NCBI GenBank assembly: GCA_000431075.1
Contig: HF986900.1
Location: forward strand, 49,247 to 69,514
Origin: Firmicutes bacterium CAG:555
GTDB taxonomy: Bacteria; Bacillota; Clostridia; Oscillospirales; Oscillospiraceae
DNA length: 20,268 nucleotides
Reading direction: 5' to 3'
Part shown: positions 1-7,679 of the stretch, piece by piece
How positions within the stretch are numbered: position 1 is the first letter of the stretch
Layout: each line of letters begins with the position of its first letter
Made by a program: the position numbers and the translations under genes
The notes under the pieces: model-generated
The model's database searches: none
Told to the model about the DNA's origin: nothing
Seen by the model: only the letters and a program-made list of their open reading frames with translations

Positions 1-284
1 GCGCATTCCTGCTTTCCTCCGGCGCAAAGGGAAAGCGTCTGGCACTTCCCAATTCTGAGATCATGATACATCAACCCTCCGGCGGAAGCCAGGGTCAGTG
101 CACCGATATTCAGATACAGGCTGAGCAGATCCTGAAGATAAAGCATAATTTGAACCGCATCCTTGCCGATAACACCGGCAAGTCTGTCGAGGTCATCGAG
201 CGTGACTGCGAGCGTGACCACTTTATGTCTGCGCAGGAAGCTGCGGAGTACGGTATTATCGACAAGGTAATAACCAAGCGTTAA
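1..284 (+). CDS. clpP: ATP-dependent Clp protease proteolytic subunit ClpP (C-terminal part, 5' end outside window)
   Basis: Serine peptidase of the ClpXP/ClpAP barrel, which degrades proteins unfolded by Clp ATPases in the cytoplasm. The frame is open from base 3, so the gene begins upstream of the window. The first residues (AFLLSSGAKGKR, LPNSEIMIHQPSGG) match the segment just after the catalytic serine, which is itself off the window. The catalytic histidine is in MIHQP (bases 63-77). The catalytic aspartate is in the ERDHFMSAQEA segment, whose preceding Glu-Arg pair corresponds to the ring-contact residues of the family. The C-terminus (YGIIDKVITKR) is of normal length. clpX follows 60 bases downstream, the classic partner arrangement. 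The ATG at 63 is internal and is not the start. Confidence 0.97.
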   Translation, partial: AFLLSSGAKGKRLALPNSEIMIHQPSGGSQGQCTDIQIQAEQILKIKHNLNRILADNTGKSVEVIERDCERDHFMSAQEAAEYGIIDKVITKR

Positions 285-290
285 AAGCTG

Positions 291-315
291 ATGGGGGAAC
301 GCATAGTTCCCCCAT
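291..315 (+). other. Hairpin between clpP and clpX
   Basis: A perfect 10-bp stem (ATGGGGGAAC at 291-300 pairing with GTTCCCCCAT at 306-315) with a 5-base loop. The following bases are AT-rich (ATTTATAC) but lack a clean U-run, so it is a poor intrinsic terminator. It may be a leaky terminator or an mRNA-stabilising or processing hairpin that sets the clpP:clpX ratio. The structure is seen in the sequence; the role is inference. Confidence 0.6.
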
Positions 316-344
316 ATTTATACAGCACGGTTTGAGGTAAAACT

Positions 345-1586
345 ATGGCAAGAACTGATGATAGAAAAAGTATAAGATGCTCGTTCTGCGGCAAAACGCA
401 GAATGTCGCAAACAGGCTTATTGCTGGCAACGGCGCATACATCTGCGATGAATGCATCCGCCTGTGCATGAGCATCATTGCTGACGATGTTGACGAGGTA
501 GAACCGGTAGAACAGACCCCCGAGCTTGAGTTTGAAAGCCTTCCCAAGCCTGCGGATATCAAGGCAAACCTCGACGAATACATTGTCGGGCAGGACAGGG
601 CAAAGACCGTCCTTTCCGTAGCCGTTTATAATCATTATAAGCGCATTTTGTATGCAGGCTCAAACGATGTTGAGCTGCAAAAGAGCAACATACTGCTCAT
701 CGGCCCCACCGGCAGCGGCAAAACGCTTTTTGCACAGTCTCTGGCAAAAATGCTCAATGTTCCGTTCGCAATCGCCGATGCTACGACACTCACCGAGGCA
801 GGCTATGTCGGCGAGGATGTCGAGAACATCCTTTTAAGACTTTTGCAGGCTGCCGATTTTGATGTTGAGCGTGCCGAAAAGGGTATTATTTATATTGATG
901 AGATCGATAAGATCGCCCGCAAGAGCGAGAATACATCCATCACAAGGGATGTTTCCGGCGAAGGCGTGCAGCAGGCGCTTTTGAAGCTGCTTGAGGGCAC
1001 TGTCGCCAATGTTCCGCCTCAGGGCGGACGCAAGCACCCGCATCAGGAGTTTATAAAGGTCGATACGACCAATATCCTCTTTATCTGCGGCGGCGCATTC
1101 GACGGTCTTGATAAGATAATCGAAAAGCGCACCGACAAAAAGAGCATGGGCTTCGGCGCAGAGATCAAAAGTGCCACCGACCGGGATGTCGGCGATATCC
1201 TTGCTCAGGCTCAGCAGCATGACCTTCTTAAGTTCGGCATCATCCCCGAGCTCATCGGCAGACTGCCGGTCATTGCTCCGCTGACCTCCCTTAAGCGTGA
1301 GGATCTTGTCCGCATACTTACCGAGCCCAAGAACGCCATGACCAAGCAGTATAAGGCACTCATGAGCTATGACGGCGTTGACCTTGAGTACAATGCCGAT
1401 GCTCTCGAAGCGATAGCCGACAAGGCAATTGAGATGAAAATTGGCGCACGAGGCCTGCGCAGCGTCATGGAGGGTATCATGACCGATATCATGTTCAGCG
1501 TTCCCTCCGAAAAGGATGTTGAAAAGGTCATCATTACCGCCGACTGCGTGAATAATAACACCAGCCCCGAAGTAATACGCAAGTAA
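345..1586 (+). CDS. clpX: ATP-dependent Clp protease ATP-binding subunit ClpX
   Basis: AAA+ unfoldase that recognises tagged substrates, unfolds them with ATP and threads them into ClpP. The 413-residue length is normal. The N-terminal zinc-binding domain has C12, C15, C34 and C37. Walker A is GPTGSGKT at 120-127, pore loop GYVG at 153-156, and Walker B IIYIDE at 181-186. The second pore loop contains GGRKH. An MGFG tripeptide loop matches the IGF-type loop that docks on ClpP, so it should be ClpP-competent. The arginine-finger region (ELIGRLPV) and sensor 2 (GARGLRS) are also present. The start has an SD-like GAGGT 8-9 bases upstream of ATG 345. It sits between clpP and lon, probably partly co-transcribed with clpP. 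Confidence 0.98.
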   Translation: MARTDDRKSIRCSFCGKTQNVANRLIAGNGAYICDECIRLCMSIIADDVDEVEPVEQTPELEFESLPKPADIKANLDEYIVGQDRAKTVLSVAVYNHYKRILYAGSNDVELQKSNILLIGPTGSGKTLFAQSLAKMLNVPFAIADATTLTEAGYVGEDVENILLRLLQAADFDVERAEKGIIYIDEIDKIARKSENTSITRDVSGEGVQQALLKLLEGTVANVPPQGGRKHPHQEFIKVDTTNILFICGGAFDGLDKIIEKRTDKKSMGFGAEIKSATDRDVGDILAQAQQHDLLKFGIIPELIGRLPVIAPLTSLKREDLVRILTEPKNAMTKQYKALMSYDGVDLEYNADALEAIADKAIEMKIGARGLRSVMEGIMTDIMFSVPSEKDVEKVIITADCVNNNTSPEVIRK

Positions 1587-1598
1587 AATAGTTTTATA

Positions 1599-1632
1599 GC
1601 AAGGCGGGGCATCAGTCCCGTCTTGCGCTTTT
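1599..1632 (+). terminator. Terminator-like hairpin between clpX and lon
   Basis: A 10-bp stem (1599-1608 with 1617-1626, one G-U pair), an 8-base loop, then GCTTTTCC with only four Ts. It lies 13 bases after the clpX stop and 19 bases before the lon start. The short U-tract suggests a partial terminator or attenuator rather than a complete stop. No convincing promoter is visible between it and lon, so some read-through into lon is likely. Confidence 0.55.
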
Positions 1633-1650
1633 CCCCAAGAGGTTTTTTCT

Positions 1651-4053
1651 ATGAGTAATGTATTTGAAATCGAAACCCGTGCATTGCCCGTTTTGGCACT
1701 GCGCGGTCTTAACATATTCCCCGGCATGCTCTTAAACTTTGATGTAGAGCGGCCAGTATCCGTTGCGGCGCTCAATTCCGCAATGGACACAGATCAGGAA
1801 ATATTCCTTGTAACGCAAAAGGATGTCACGACAGATCTGCCCGATGAGGGCGACCTTTACAAGGTTGGCGTCGTCTGCCGCATCCGTCAGCTTATCCGTC
1901 AGCCGGGCTCAAAGCTGTGCAAGGTCATGGTCGAAGGTCTCCAGCGAGGCCGCATTGTGCAGATAACGGCAGCGTCTCCGCATTTCGTCGGTGAAATTCA
2001 ACTTCTGCCCGATAAGCGTGAGCACTCTGACAGCGCAAGGCGAGATGCGCTCATGCGCACCTGCATAGGCATGTTTGACGAGTATGTGCAGCTTGCGGGC
2101 AATATGCCGCCCGAGATGCTTCTGAGCATCGTTGTAAGCCGTGACCCGGGCTATGTCGCCGACTATATTGCGCACAATCTGCGCATCGATTACCGTGAAA
2201 AGCAGCAGCTTCTTGAGCAGCTTCATCCCCTGAAGCGCCTTGAAATGCTTGTGAAAACGCTCAGCCACGAGATCGAGGTCATGACCATTGAGCAGGAGAT
2301 CAATGATGCTACCAATGAGCAGATGAACCGCAACCAGCGTGAGTATTTCCTGCGTGAGCAGATGAAGGTCATCCAGCAGGAGCTCGGCGAGGACGACAGC
2401 TTTGACGATATCGGCGAGTACCGAAAAAAGATCCGTGCGCTCAAGCTCAGTCCCGAAATTGAGGAGAAATTCTTGAAAGAGGTCTCTCACCTTGCAAAGC
2501 AGCCCTTCGGCTCGACCGAAGCGACCGTTATCAGGGGCTATCTTGATACCTGCCTTGAGCTGCCGTGGAATACAAAGACCGAGGAGACCGACGATATCGA
2601 GCTTGCAAGAAAAATGCTCGACGAGGATCACTTCGGCCTTGAAAAGGTCAAAGAGCGTGTCATCGAGTACCTTGCCGTGCGAAAGCTTGCACCCAAGGCA
2701 ACCGGCAGCCTGCTGTGCCTTGTCGGCCCTCCGGGCACGGGCAAGACAAGCATAGCAATGTCCATTGCAAGGGCTACAAATCGCAACCTTGTGCGTATTT
2801 CGCTCGGAGGTGTGCACGATGAGGCGGAGATACGAGGACACCGCAAGACCTATGTCGGCTCGATGCCGGGCAGAATTATCGGCGGCATCAAGCAGGCAAA
2901 AAGCTCAAACCCCTTGATGGTGCTTGACGAGATTGACAAGCTCGGCTCGGACTACCGTGGCGACCCTTCGGCGGCGCTTCTGGAAGCGCTCGACCCCGAA
3001 CAGAACAAAACCTTCAGGGACAACTTCCTTGAAGTGCCGTATGATCTTTCAGATGTGTTTTTCATCACAACGGCGAACACGACATCTACCATCCCCAGAG
3101 CGCTGCTTGACAGGATGGAGATAATCGAGCTTTCCAGCTATACCGACATGGAAAAGCTCAGCATCGCAAAGAACTATCTGCTGCCCAAGCAGCGCAAAAA
3201 GCACGGCCTTAAGGCTGCGCAGCTAAAGATAAGCGACGATGCTATCCGTGAGATAATAAGCCTCTACACCCGTGAATCCGGAGTGCGTGGACTTGAACGC
3301 CAGATAGGCACCATCTGCCGCAAGACCGCAGTTGCCATCGCAAGAGGCGAGCGCAAGAGCCTGAGCCTGCGTGCAGGCATGCTAAAGCCCTACCTCGGTG
3401 CAGAGAAATTTAAGCCCGAGAGTCGCCGTAACACAGATGAGGTCGGCCTTGTGCGAGGTCTTGCATGGACCTCCGTAGGCGGCGAGGTGCTTGATGTCGA
3501 GGTCGCAGTGCTCGACGGCAGCGGCAAGATCGAGCTTACGGGCAATCTCGGCAATGTGATGAAGGAGTCCTGCCAGGCAGCGGTGACATTTATCCGCAGC
3601 CGGGCAAAGGCTTTGGGCATTGACGAGCAGTTTTATAAAAATAAAGATATCCATATTCATTTTCCCGAGGGTGCAGTACCCAAGGACGGCCCCTCGGCGG
3701 GCATAACCGTCTGCACGGCGATAGCTTCCGCCCTGACCGGCAGGCCGGTGCGGCGTGATATTGCCATGACGGGCGAGATAAGCCTGCGCGGCCGTGTCCT
3801 ACCGATAGGCGGTCTCAAGGAAAAGACGATGGCGGCCCTGCGAAACGGCGTTAACACCGTCATCGTTCCGGCGGACAATGAGCCCGACCTTGACGAAATC
3901 GACCCGACGGTGAAGTCTGCTCTTAACTTTGTGCTTGCCGACAAGGTCGACAAGGTGCTCGACATTGCGCTGCTTCCCAAGGCCGACGAGACGAAGGTTG
4001 AGGCAAAAGCGCCAAGAGCGGCAAAAAAGCCCCGCTCGGATATCAGACAGTAG
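1651..4053 (+). CDS. lon: ATP-dependent Lon protease (LonA type)
   Basis: Soluble AAA+ serine protease that degrades misfolded and regulatory proteins. At 800 residues it is a full-length LonA. The order is an N-terminal substrate-binding domain (residues about 8-200, starting ALPVLALRGLNIFPGM), a helical linker, an AAA+ module with Walker A GPPGTGKT at 359-366 and Walker B LMVLDEIDKL, then the protease domain. The catalytic dyad is S682 (PKDGPSAG) and K725 (GGLKEK), the same 43-residue separation as E. coli S679/K722. After the protease domain there is a basic Ala/Lys/Arg-rich tail of about 25 residues. No membrane segment is seen, which argues against the LonB type. An AGAGG SD precedes ATG 1651. 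engB starts 7 bases after the stop, with its SD overlapping the lon stop codon. Confidence 0.98.
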   Translation: MSNVFEIETRALPVLALRGLNIFPGMLLNFDVERPVSVAALNSAMDTDQEIFLVTQKDVTTDLPDEGDLYKVGVVCRIRQLIRQPGSKLCKVMVEGLQRGRIVQITAASPHFVGEIQLLPDKREHSDSARRDALMRTCIGMFDEYVQLAGNMPPEMLLSIVVSRDPGYVADYIAHNLRIDYREKQQLLEQLHPLKRLEMLVKTLSHEIEVMTIEQEINDATNEQMNRNQREYFLREQMKVIQQELGEDDSFDDIGEYRKKIRALKLSPEIEEKFLKEVSHLAKQPFGSTEATVIRGYLDTCLELPWNTKTEETDDIELARKMLDEDHFGLEKVKERVIEYLAVRKLAPKATGSLLCLVGPPGTGKTSIAMSIARATNRNLVRISLGGVHDEAEIRGHRKTYVGSMPGRIIGGIKQAKSSNPLMVLDEIDKLGSDYRGDPSAALLEALDPEQNKTFRDNFLEVPYDLSDVFFITTANTTSTIPRALLDRMEIIELSSYTDMEKLSIAKNYLLPKQRKKHGLKAAQLKISDDAIREIISLYTRESGVRGLERQIGTICRKTAVAIARGERKSLSLRAGMLKPYLGAEKFKPESRRNTDEVGLVRGLAWTSVGGEVLDVEVAVLDGSGKIELTGNLGNVMKESCQAAVTFIRSRAKALGIDEQFYKNKDIHIHFPEGAVPKDGPSAGITVCTAIASALTGRPVRRDIAMTGEISLRGRVLPIGGLKEKTMAALRNGVNTVIVPADNEPDLDEIDPTVKSALNFVLADKVDKVLDIALLPKADETKVEAKAPRAAKKPRSDIRQ

Positions 4054-4060
4054 GTGCAGA

Positions 4061-4651
4061 ATGAATACACTTAATGTAAACAAGGCGGAGTTTATAAAAT
4101 CCGCCGCCAATCCCTCAGGCTTTATACGAAGCGAGTTTCCGAACATCGTTTTTTCGGGCAAGTCCAATGTCGGCAAATCGTCGGTCATAAACAGACTTTT
4201 GAACCGCAAGAACTTTGCAAGGGTAGGGCAGTCGCCGGGCAAGACCATCCATGTAAATTACTTTCTTATCGATAAGAAAGCTTACTTTGTTGACCTTCCC
4301 GGCTACGGTTACGCCAAGGTGTCCCGCACCGAGAAGGAGCGTTGGGGCAAGCTGATGGAGCAGTTTTTCGCAGCTGAGGGACTGATAACGCTCGGCGTGA
4401 TGATAGTCGATTCCCGCCACAAGCCCACCGCCGACGATATCACCATGGCACAGTGGTTCAAAAGCACCTGCTGCCCGATGGTCGTCGTCGCAAATAAGTG
4501 CGATAAGCTCAAGAAAAGCGAAATTGAGCCGAACATGGCGCTCATTCGTGAAACGCTTGAGCTGCCGGAGGATACAGTGCTGATACCGTTTTCTGCCGAA
4601 AAGGGGAATGGTAAGGACGCACTTATGTCGGAGATACTTAAATATGTCTAA
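4061..4651 (+). CDS. engB: Ribosome biogenesis GTP-binding protein EngB (YsxC/YihA)
   Basis: Small essential TRAFAC GTPase acting in late assembly of the 50S ribosomal subunit. Translation from ATG 4061 gives 196 residues, normal for the family. The open frame extends further upstream into lon, but ATG 4061 has an AGGTG SD lying over the lon stop codon. Motifs: G1 GKSNVGKS at 33-40, G2 threonine T62 in SPGKT, G3 DLPGYGYA from 78, G4 NKCD at 145-148 and G5 SAEKG near the C-terminus. The lon-engB order is conserved in many Firmicutes. The end overlaps the start of the next gene by 8 bases, suggesting translational coupling. Confidence 0.96.
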   Translation: MNTLNVNKAEFIKSAANPSGFIRSEFPNIVFSGKSNVGKSSVINRLLNRKNFARVGQSPGKTIHVNYFLIDKKAYFVDLPGYGYAKVSRTEKERWGKLMEQFFAAEGLITLGVMIVDSRHKPTADDITMAQWFKSTCCPMVVVANKCDKLKKSEIEPNMALIRETLELPEDTVLIPFSAEKGNGKDALMSEILKYV

Positions 4652-5345
4652 CACCCCATCTTTTGTGAATGTGCTGCAAGGACTTGACTGGAGCATTCTG
4701 CTGAACCTGCTCCTGTCGGTCGTCCCTGCGCTTATATGCATCACTTTGCATGAGCTCAGCCACGGCTATGTTGCCTATAAGTTAGGCGATAATACCGCAA
4801 AGCGCATGGGCAGGCTCACGCTCAATCCCATAAAGCATATCGACCTTGTCGGTCTCATCATGATGGTCGCATTCAAGTTCGGCTGGGCAAAGCCCGTGCC
4901 GGTCGATATGCGCAACTTCAAAAATCCAAAGCGCGATATGGCGATAACCGCCCTTGCCGGACCATTGGCCAATGTCGTCATCTGCTGCGTGTTCCTGTTC
5001 ATTTACGGCCTTGTATACATACCTTTGACAACAGCATCAAACGACCTTGCCAAGGCGGTACTCGACATGGTGTACCTGACTGCGTATCTGAGCATAGCAC
5101 TTGCAATTTTCAACATCATCCCTATCTCGCCGCTTGATGGGTCGAAGATACTGTTCTCGTTTTTGAGCGACGAAAGCTACATGAAGCTGATGCGGTACGA
5201 GCGCTACGGAATGATACTTCTTCTTGTGCTGGTCGTGACCGATGTTTTGGGCACCCCATTGTATACCGTGACGCAATTCGTGTTCGGAAAATTGTTTGTT
5301 TTTGCCGACTGGGGCTTTGACCTGGTCAAGGCGCTGTATGTGTGA
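4644..5345 (+). CDS. Site-2-protease-like M50 family membrane metalloprotease
   Basis: Polytopic zinc protease of the M50/S2P superfamily, which cleaves substrates within the membrane. The substrate is unknown. The start is ATG 4644, with GGAGA 9 bases upstream inside engB, giving 233 residues. The first hydrophobic helix (about 18-35) runs into HELSH (H36, E37, H40), the zinc and catalytic motif. GWAKPVPV at about 80-87 is typical of the compact S2P subgroup lacking a PDZ domain. Further helices lie at about 103-127 and 142-160. N-I-I-P-I-S-P-L-D165-G supplies the third zinc ligand. A last hydrophobic segment lies at about 188-205. Members of this subgroup often lie directly upstream of scpA in Clostridia. 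It overlaps the upstream gene by 8 bases, and scpA also by 8 bases if ATG 5338 is that gene's start. Confidence 0.92.
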   Translation: MSNTPSFVNVLQGLDWSILLNLLLSVVPALICITLHELSHGYVAYKLGDNTAKRMGRLTLNPIKHIDLVGLIMMVAFKFGWAKPVPVDMRNFKNPKRDMAITALAGPLANVVICCVFLFIYGLVYIPLTTASNDLAKAVLDMVYLTAYLSIALAIFNIIPISPLDGSKILFSFLSDESYMKLMRYERYGMILLLVLVVTDVLGTPLYTVTQFVFGKLFVFADWGFDLVKALYV

Positions 5346-6129
5346 TATGGAAAATCCGACCTTTCATCTTGAGGGCATAGTCAAGGATAAAAACGAGCTT
5401 CAGGACTTTTCCGGTCCGCTGAGTCTTATCCTTATGCTTCTTTCAAAAAACAAAATAGAGATACGAGACATCAAGATATCGGAGATACTCGACCAGTACC
5501 TTGAATACCTCGCCGAGATGGAACGCATGGATCTTGAGATTGCAAGCGAATTTGTCCAGATGGCATCGCACCTGTTGTTTATCAAGACCCGCACGCTGCT
5601 TGCCGGCGACGAGGAGGTCAGCGAGCTTGAAGAACTGATGACCTCACTTGAGCAGCTAAAGTGCCGTGATATCTACACTGCTGTGCAAAAGGTAATACCC
5701 GAGCTTAAAAAAGCATCGGAGACCGGACTTTTGTACTTTGCAAAGCAGCCCGAGCCGCTTCCGAAGGTCAGCCGTGAGTATGAATATAAGCATGAACCGG
5801 CAGATCTGTTCAAGGCTTTGTACACTGTCGTGACCCGTGGCGGCAAGCCGCTTGAGCCTGAGTATTCCCGCCGTCTTGCACCGGCAAGGATAGTTTACGA
5901 GGTTCGCACCAAAAGCCGTGAGCTTATAACGCTTCTGCAAACGGCGCCCGCTAAGCTGAATGACCTGTACGCTCAGTGCGAGAGCCGCTCGGAGATAGTT
6001 GCGACCTTTATATCCGTCCTTGAGCTGTGCAGCATGGGCAGCGTCGAGATAAGCGGCGAGGAAAGCGACTATACCGTCACATTTATAGGCGGAAATGTTG
6101 AAGAGATCCTCGAAAGAATAGTTGAGTAG
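5338..6129 (+). CDS. scpA: Segregation and condensation protein A (ScpA kleisin)
   Basis: Kleisin subunit of the SMC-ScpAB condensin complex, which bridges SMC heads and organises newly replicated chromosomes. The 263 residues fit the family (typically about 240-260). The N-terminal SMC-binding helices carry the usual FSGPLSLILMLLSKNKIEIRDI pattern in two parts (FSGPL, then LLSKNKIEIRDI). The middle linker is acidic. The C-terminal winged helix (about 190-263) includes VATFISVLELC. Start choice: ATG 5338 has AAGG six bases upstream and overlaps the M50 stop. ATG 5347, nine bases later, is the alternative. The frame is also open upstream inside the M50 gene, but those starts lack support. scpB follows 10 bases later. 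Confidence 0.95.
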   Translation: MCDMENPTFHLEGIVKDKNELQDFSGPLSLILMLLSKNKIEIRDIKISEILDQYLEYLAEMERMDLEIASEFVQMASHLLFIKTRTLLAGDEEVSELEELMTSLEQLKCRDIYTAVQKVIPELKKASETGLLYFAKQPEPLPKVSREYEYKHEPADLFKALYTVVTRGGKPLEPEYSRRLAPARIVYEVRTKSRELITLLQTAPAKLNDLYAQCESRSEIVATFISVLELCSMGSVEISGEESDYTVTFIGGNVEEILERIVE

Positions 6130-6139
6130 GTATTTTTTT

Positions 6140-6742
6140 ATGGATGATATGAATATAAAATCGGCAGTTGAGGCTATACTCTTTGCAGCGGGTGAACCTG
6201 TACCTGCGGCAAGGATATCACTCATCCTCGGCGTAAGCGAGGAGGCGGTGTATGCTGCGGCAAAGGAGCTTTCCGATGAGTACAGCTTCAACCTGCGTGG
6301 AATAAGATTGCTTAAGCTTGATAAAAATCTTCAGCTATGCTCATCTCCCGAGTATGCCTCGGTCATCACGAAAACTCTGGAGCACCGCAAGCCGCCGATG
6401 CTTTCGCAGCCTGCGCTTGAAACTCTCGCCGTAGTTGCATATTTCCAACCCGTGACGAGAGCGTACATCGATCAGGTGCGAGGTGTTGACAGCTCGTACA
6501 CAGTCGGCGTTTTGCTCGACAAGGGACTTATAGAGCGCTGCGGCAAGCTCGATGTTCCCGGCAGACCCTCGCTTTTGCGCACAACGGATGTGTTTCTGCG
6601 CACAATGGGCGTGAGCGAGCTGTCTGAGCTTCCGGAACTTCCCGATATCTCAGCCAGCGACGGGGCAAAAAAGCTTGAGGATGCTATCGAAAAGCTTAAC
6701 ACCGTCGGTGAAAACCAGCTCAGCATTGATGAAATACAGTAA
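6140..6742 (+). CDS. scpB: Segregation and condensation protein B (ScpB)
   Basis: Winged-helix partner of ScpA in the bacterial condensin. It dimerises and binds the ScpA middle region. The protein has 200 residues. It opens with an IKSAVEAILFAAGEPVPAAR-like first winged helix (about 5-80). The second winged helix contains LSQPALETLAVVAYFQPVTRAYID and RGVDSSYTV, both strong ScpB signatures, followed by GLIERCGKLDVPGRPSLLRTT. The acidic C-terminal tail is probably flexible. ATG 6140 is preceded by TAGG, part of the scpA stop region, at about 9 bases. A TTG at 6122 and an ATG at 6149 are less likely starts. Confidence 0.95.
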   Translation: MDDMNIKSAVEAILFAAGEPVPAARISLILGVSEEAVYAAAKELSDEYSFNLRGIRLLKLDKNLQLCSSPEYASVITKTLEHRKPPMLSQPALETLAVVAYFQPVTRAYIDQVRGVDSSYTVGVLLDKGLIERCGKLDVPGRPSLLRTTDVFLRTMGVSELSELPELPDISASDGAKKLEDAIEKLNTVGENQLSIDEIQ

Positions 6743-6757
6743 AATCAGGTGGTGCAA

Positions 6758-7294
6758 TTGAAAGCATTATTTCTTATTCTGCTTGCGATTGCACTGCTTT
6801 TTTTTATAAAAATAAGCTTGCACGCAAGCTATGATGCGACCGGCACAAGGGTCTGCATTAGCACTTTGGGCATAAGAAAACCGCTTTTGCCGCAGAAAAA
6901 TAAGTCCAAGCCGAAGCAAAAGCTGAACTTTTGGGATATATACTGCACCGCAAATGCGTCGCTTAAGGTGTTTAATAAGGTTAAGCACGGTATCGTTATT
7001 GAGCATATTGACATAATCTGTATCTGCGCAGACGATGATCCATATACGGCAATCATGAAGTTTAATGCTGTCAATGCCGGAGTGTATTCGCTGCTGAGTT
7101 ACTTGGAGAACTGTTCTGAGGTCAAAAACCGTGAAATACACATAGATACGGATATGACCGCCGATAAGTCAGTGATGCAGCTGTCGGCGCAAATGTCCTT
7201 AAGAGTAGGGCAGATAGTTTATTTCGTAATATTATTTGTATTTGAAACGATAAAGCTTAAAAGGAGACTTCGAAATGGAAAGCAAACTCAGTGA
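6758..7294 (+). CDS. DUF2953 domain-containing membrane-anchored protein
   Basis: Protein of unknown function, about 178 residues from TTG 6758. The N-terminal hydrophobic segment (LFLILLAIALLFFIKISL) looks like a signal anchor. After a basic, Lys-rich linker, the stretch DDPYTAIMKFNAVNAGVYSLL matches the conserved core of DUF2953, where a G/D-D-P..tA pattern precedes a helix. A second hydrophobic stretch near 150-165 is followed by a very basic tail (KLKRRLRNGKQ). Start choice: AGGTGG at 6747-6752 is best spaced for TTG 6758; GTG 6749 and 6752 lie within the SD itself. It overlaps ytfJ by 20 bases. DUF2953 followed by ytfJ is a recurrent order in spore-forming Clostridia, so a sporulation link is plausible but unproven. 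Confidence 0.8.
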   Translation: MKALFLILLAIALLFFIKISLHASYDATGTRVCISTLGIRKPLLPQKNKSKPKQKLNFWDIYCTANASLKVFNKVKHGIVIEHIDIICICADDDPYTAIMKFNAVNAGVYSLLSYLENCSEVKNREIHIDTDMTADKSVMQLSAQMSLRVGQIVYFVILFVFETIKLKRRLRNGKQTQ

Positions 7295-7628
7295 ATTGAT
7301 GCAGTCGGCAATGAACAGCGTGAAGCGACTTGTTGAGGTCAATAACATTATCGGAGAGCCGATAAACACTGCAGACGGTCTGACCTTGGTGCCGATATCG
7401 AAGGTCAGCTTCGGTTTCGGCGGAGCGGGCGGCAGATTACCCGGAAATAACAAGGACGATTTTGGCGGCGGCAGTGCGACCGGCGTGAAAATTGAGCCCA
7501 TCGGTTTTCTTGCCGTCAAAGAGGGCGGAGTTCGCATGATAAATGTCATGCCGCCTGCGCAAAACAGCGTTGACAGGTTGTTTGAGCTTGTCCCGCAGGT
7601 GCTCGATAAGGTCAACTTCAAGGATTAA
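7275..7628 (+). CDS. ytfJ: GerW family sporulation protein (YtfJ)
   Basis: Small protein (117 residues) of the GerW/YtfJ family. In Bacillus it is made in the forespore and is needed for proper germination. An N-terminal helix (about 1-22) precedes the family hallmark TADGLTLVPISKVSFGFGGAGG, here followed by GNNKDDFGGGSATGVKIEPIGFLAV. The C-terminal amphipathic helix is VDRLFELVPQVLDKV. ATG 7275 has a strong AAAGGAG SD inside the DUF2953 gene, which it overlaps out of frame. It lies directly before a DacF-like carboxypeptidase, another forespore-type function. No sporulation sigma-factor promoter was recognised, so expression timing is not shown by the sequence. Confidence 0.92.
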   Translation: MESKLSELMQSAMNSVKRLVEVNNIIGEPINTADGLTLVPISKVSFGFGGAGGRLPGNNKDDFGGGSATGVKIEPIGFLAVKEGGVRMINVMPPAQNSVDRLFELVPQVLDKVNFKD

Positions 7629-7646
7629 AACGAGTAATATTTGCCC

Positions 7647-7678
7647 ATAATAGCACTACCGAAAGGTGGTGCTATTAT
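7647..7678 (+). promoter_or_regulatory. GNRA-tetraloop hairpin covering the SD of the carboxypeptidase gene
   Basis: A 14-bp stem (7647-7660 with 7665-7678, a single G-U pair) is closed by a GAAA tetraloop. It ends one base before ATG 7680. The only good SD candidate, AGGTGG at 7664-7669, spans the loop edge and the 3' arm, so the folded RNA would hide it. There is no following U-run, so it is not an intrinsic terminator. The structure is directly visible; translational control or transcript stabilisation is inference. Confidence 0.7.
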
Positions 7679-7679
7679 A

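Noticed and set aside
834..1790. 318-codon minus-strand open frame across clpX and the clpX-lon gap
   Set aside because: Antisense shadow of conserved ClpX sequence; it also runs through a terminator-like hairpin and has no family resemblance.
1909..2841. 310-codon minus-strand open frame inside lon
   Set aside because: Antisense shadow of a fully conserved Lon protein, with no domain and no supported start.
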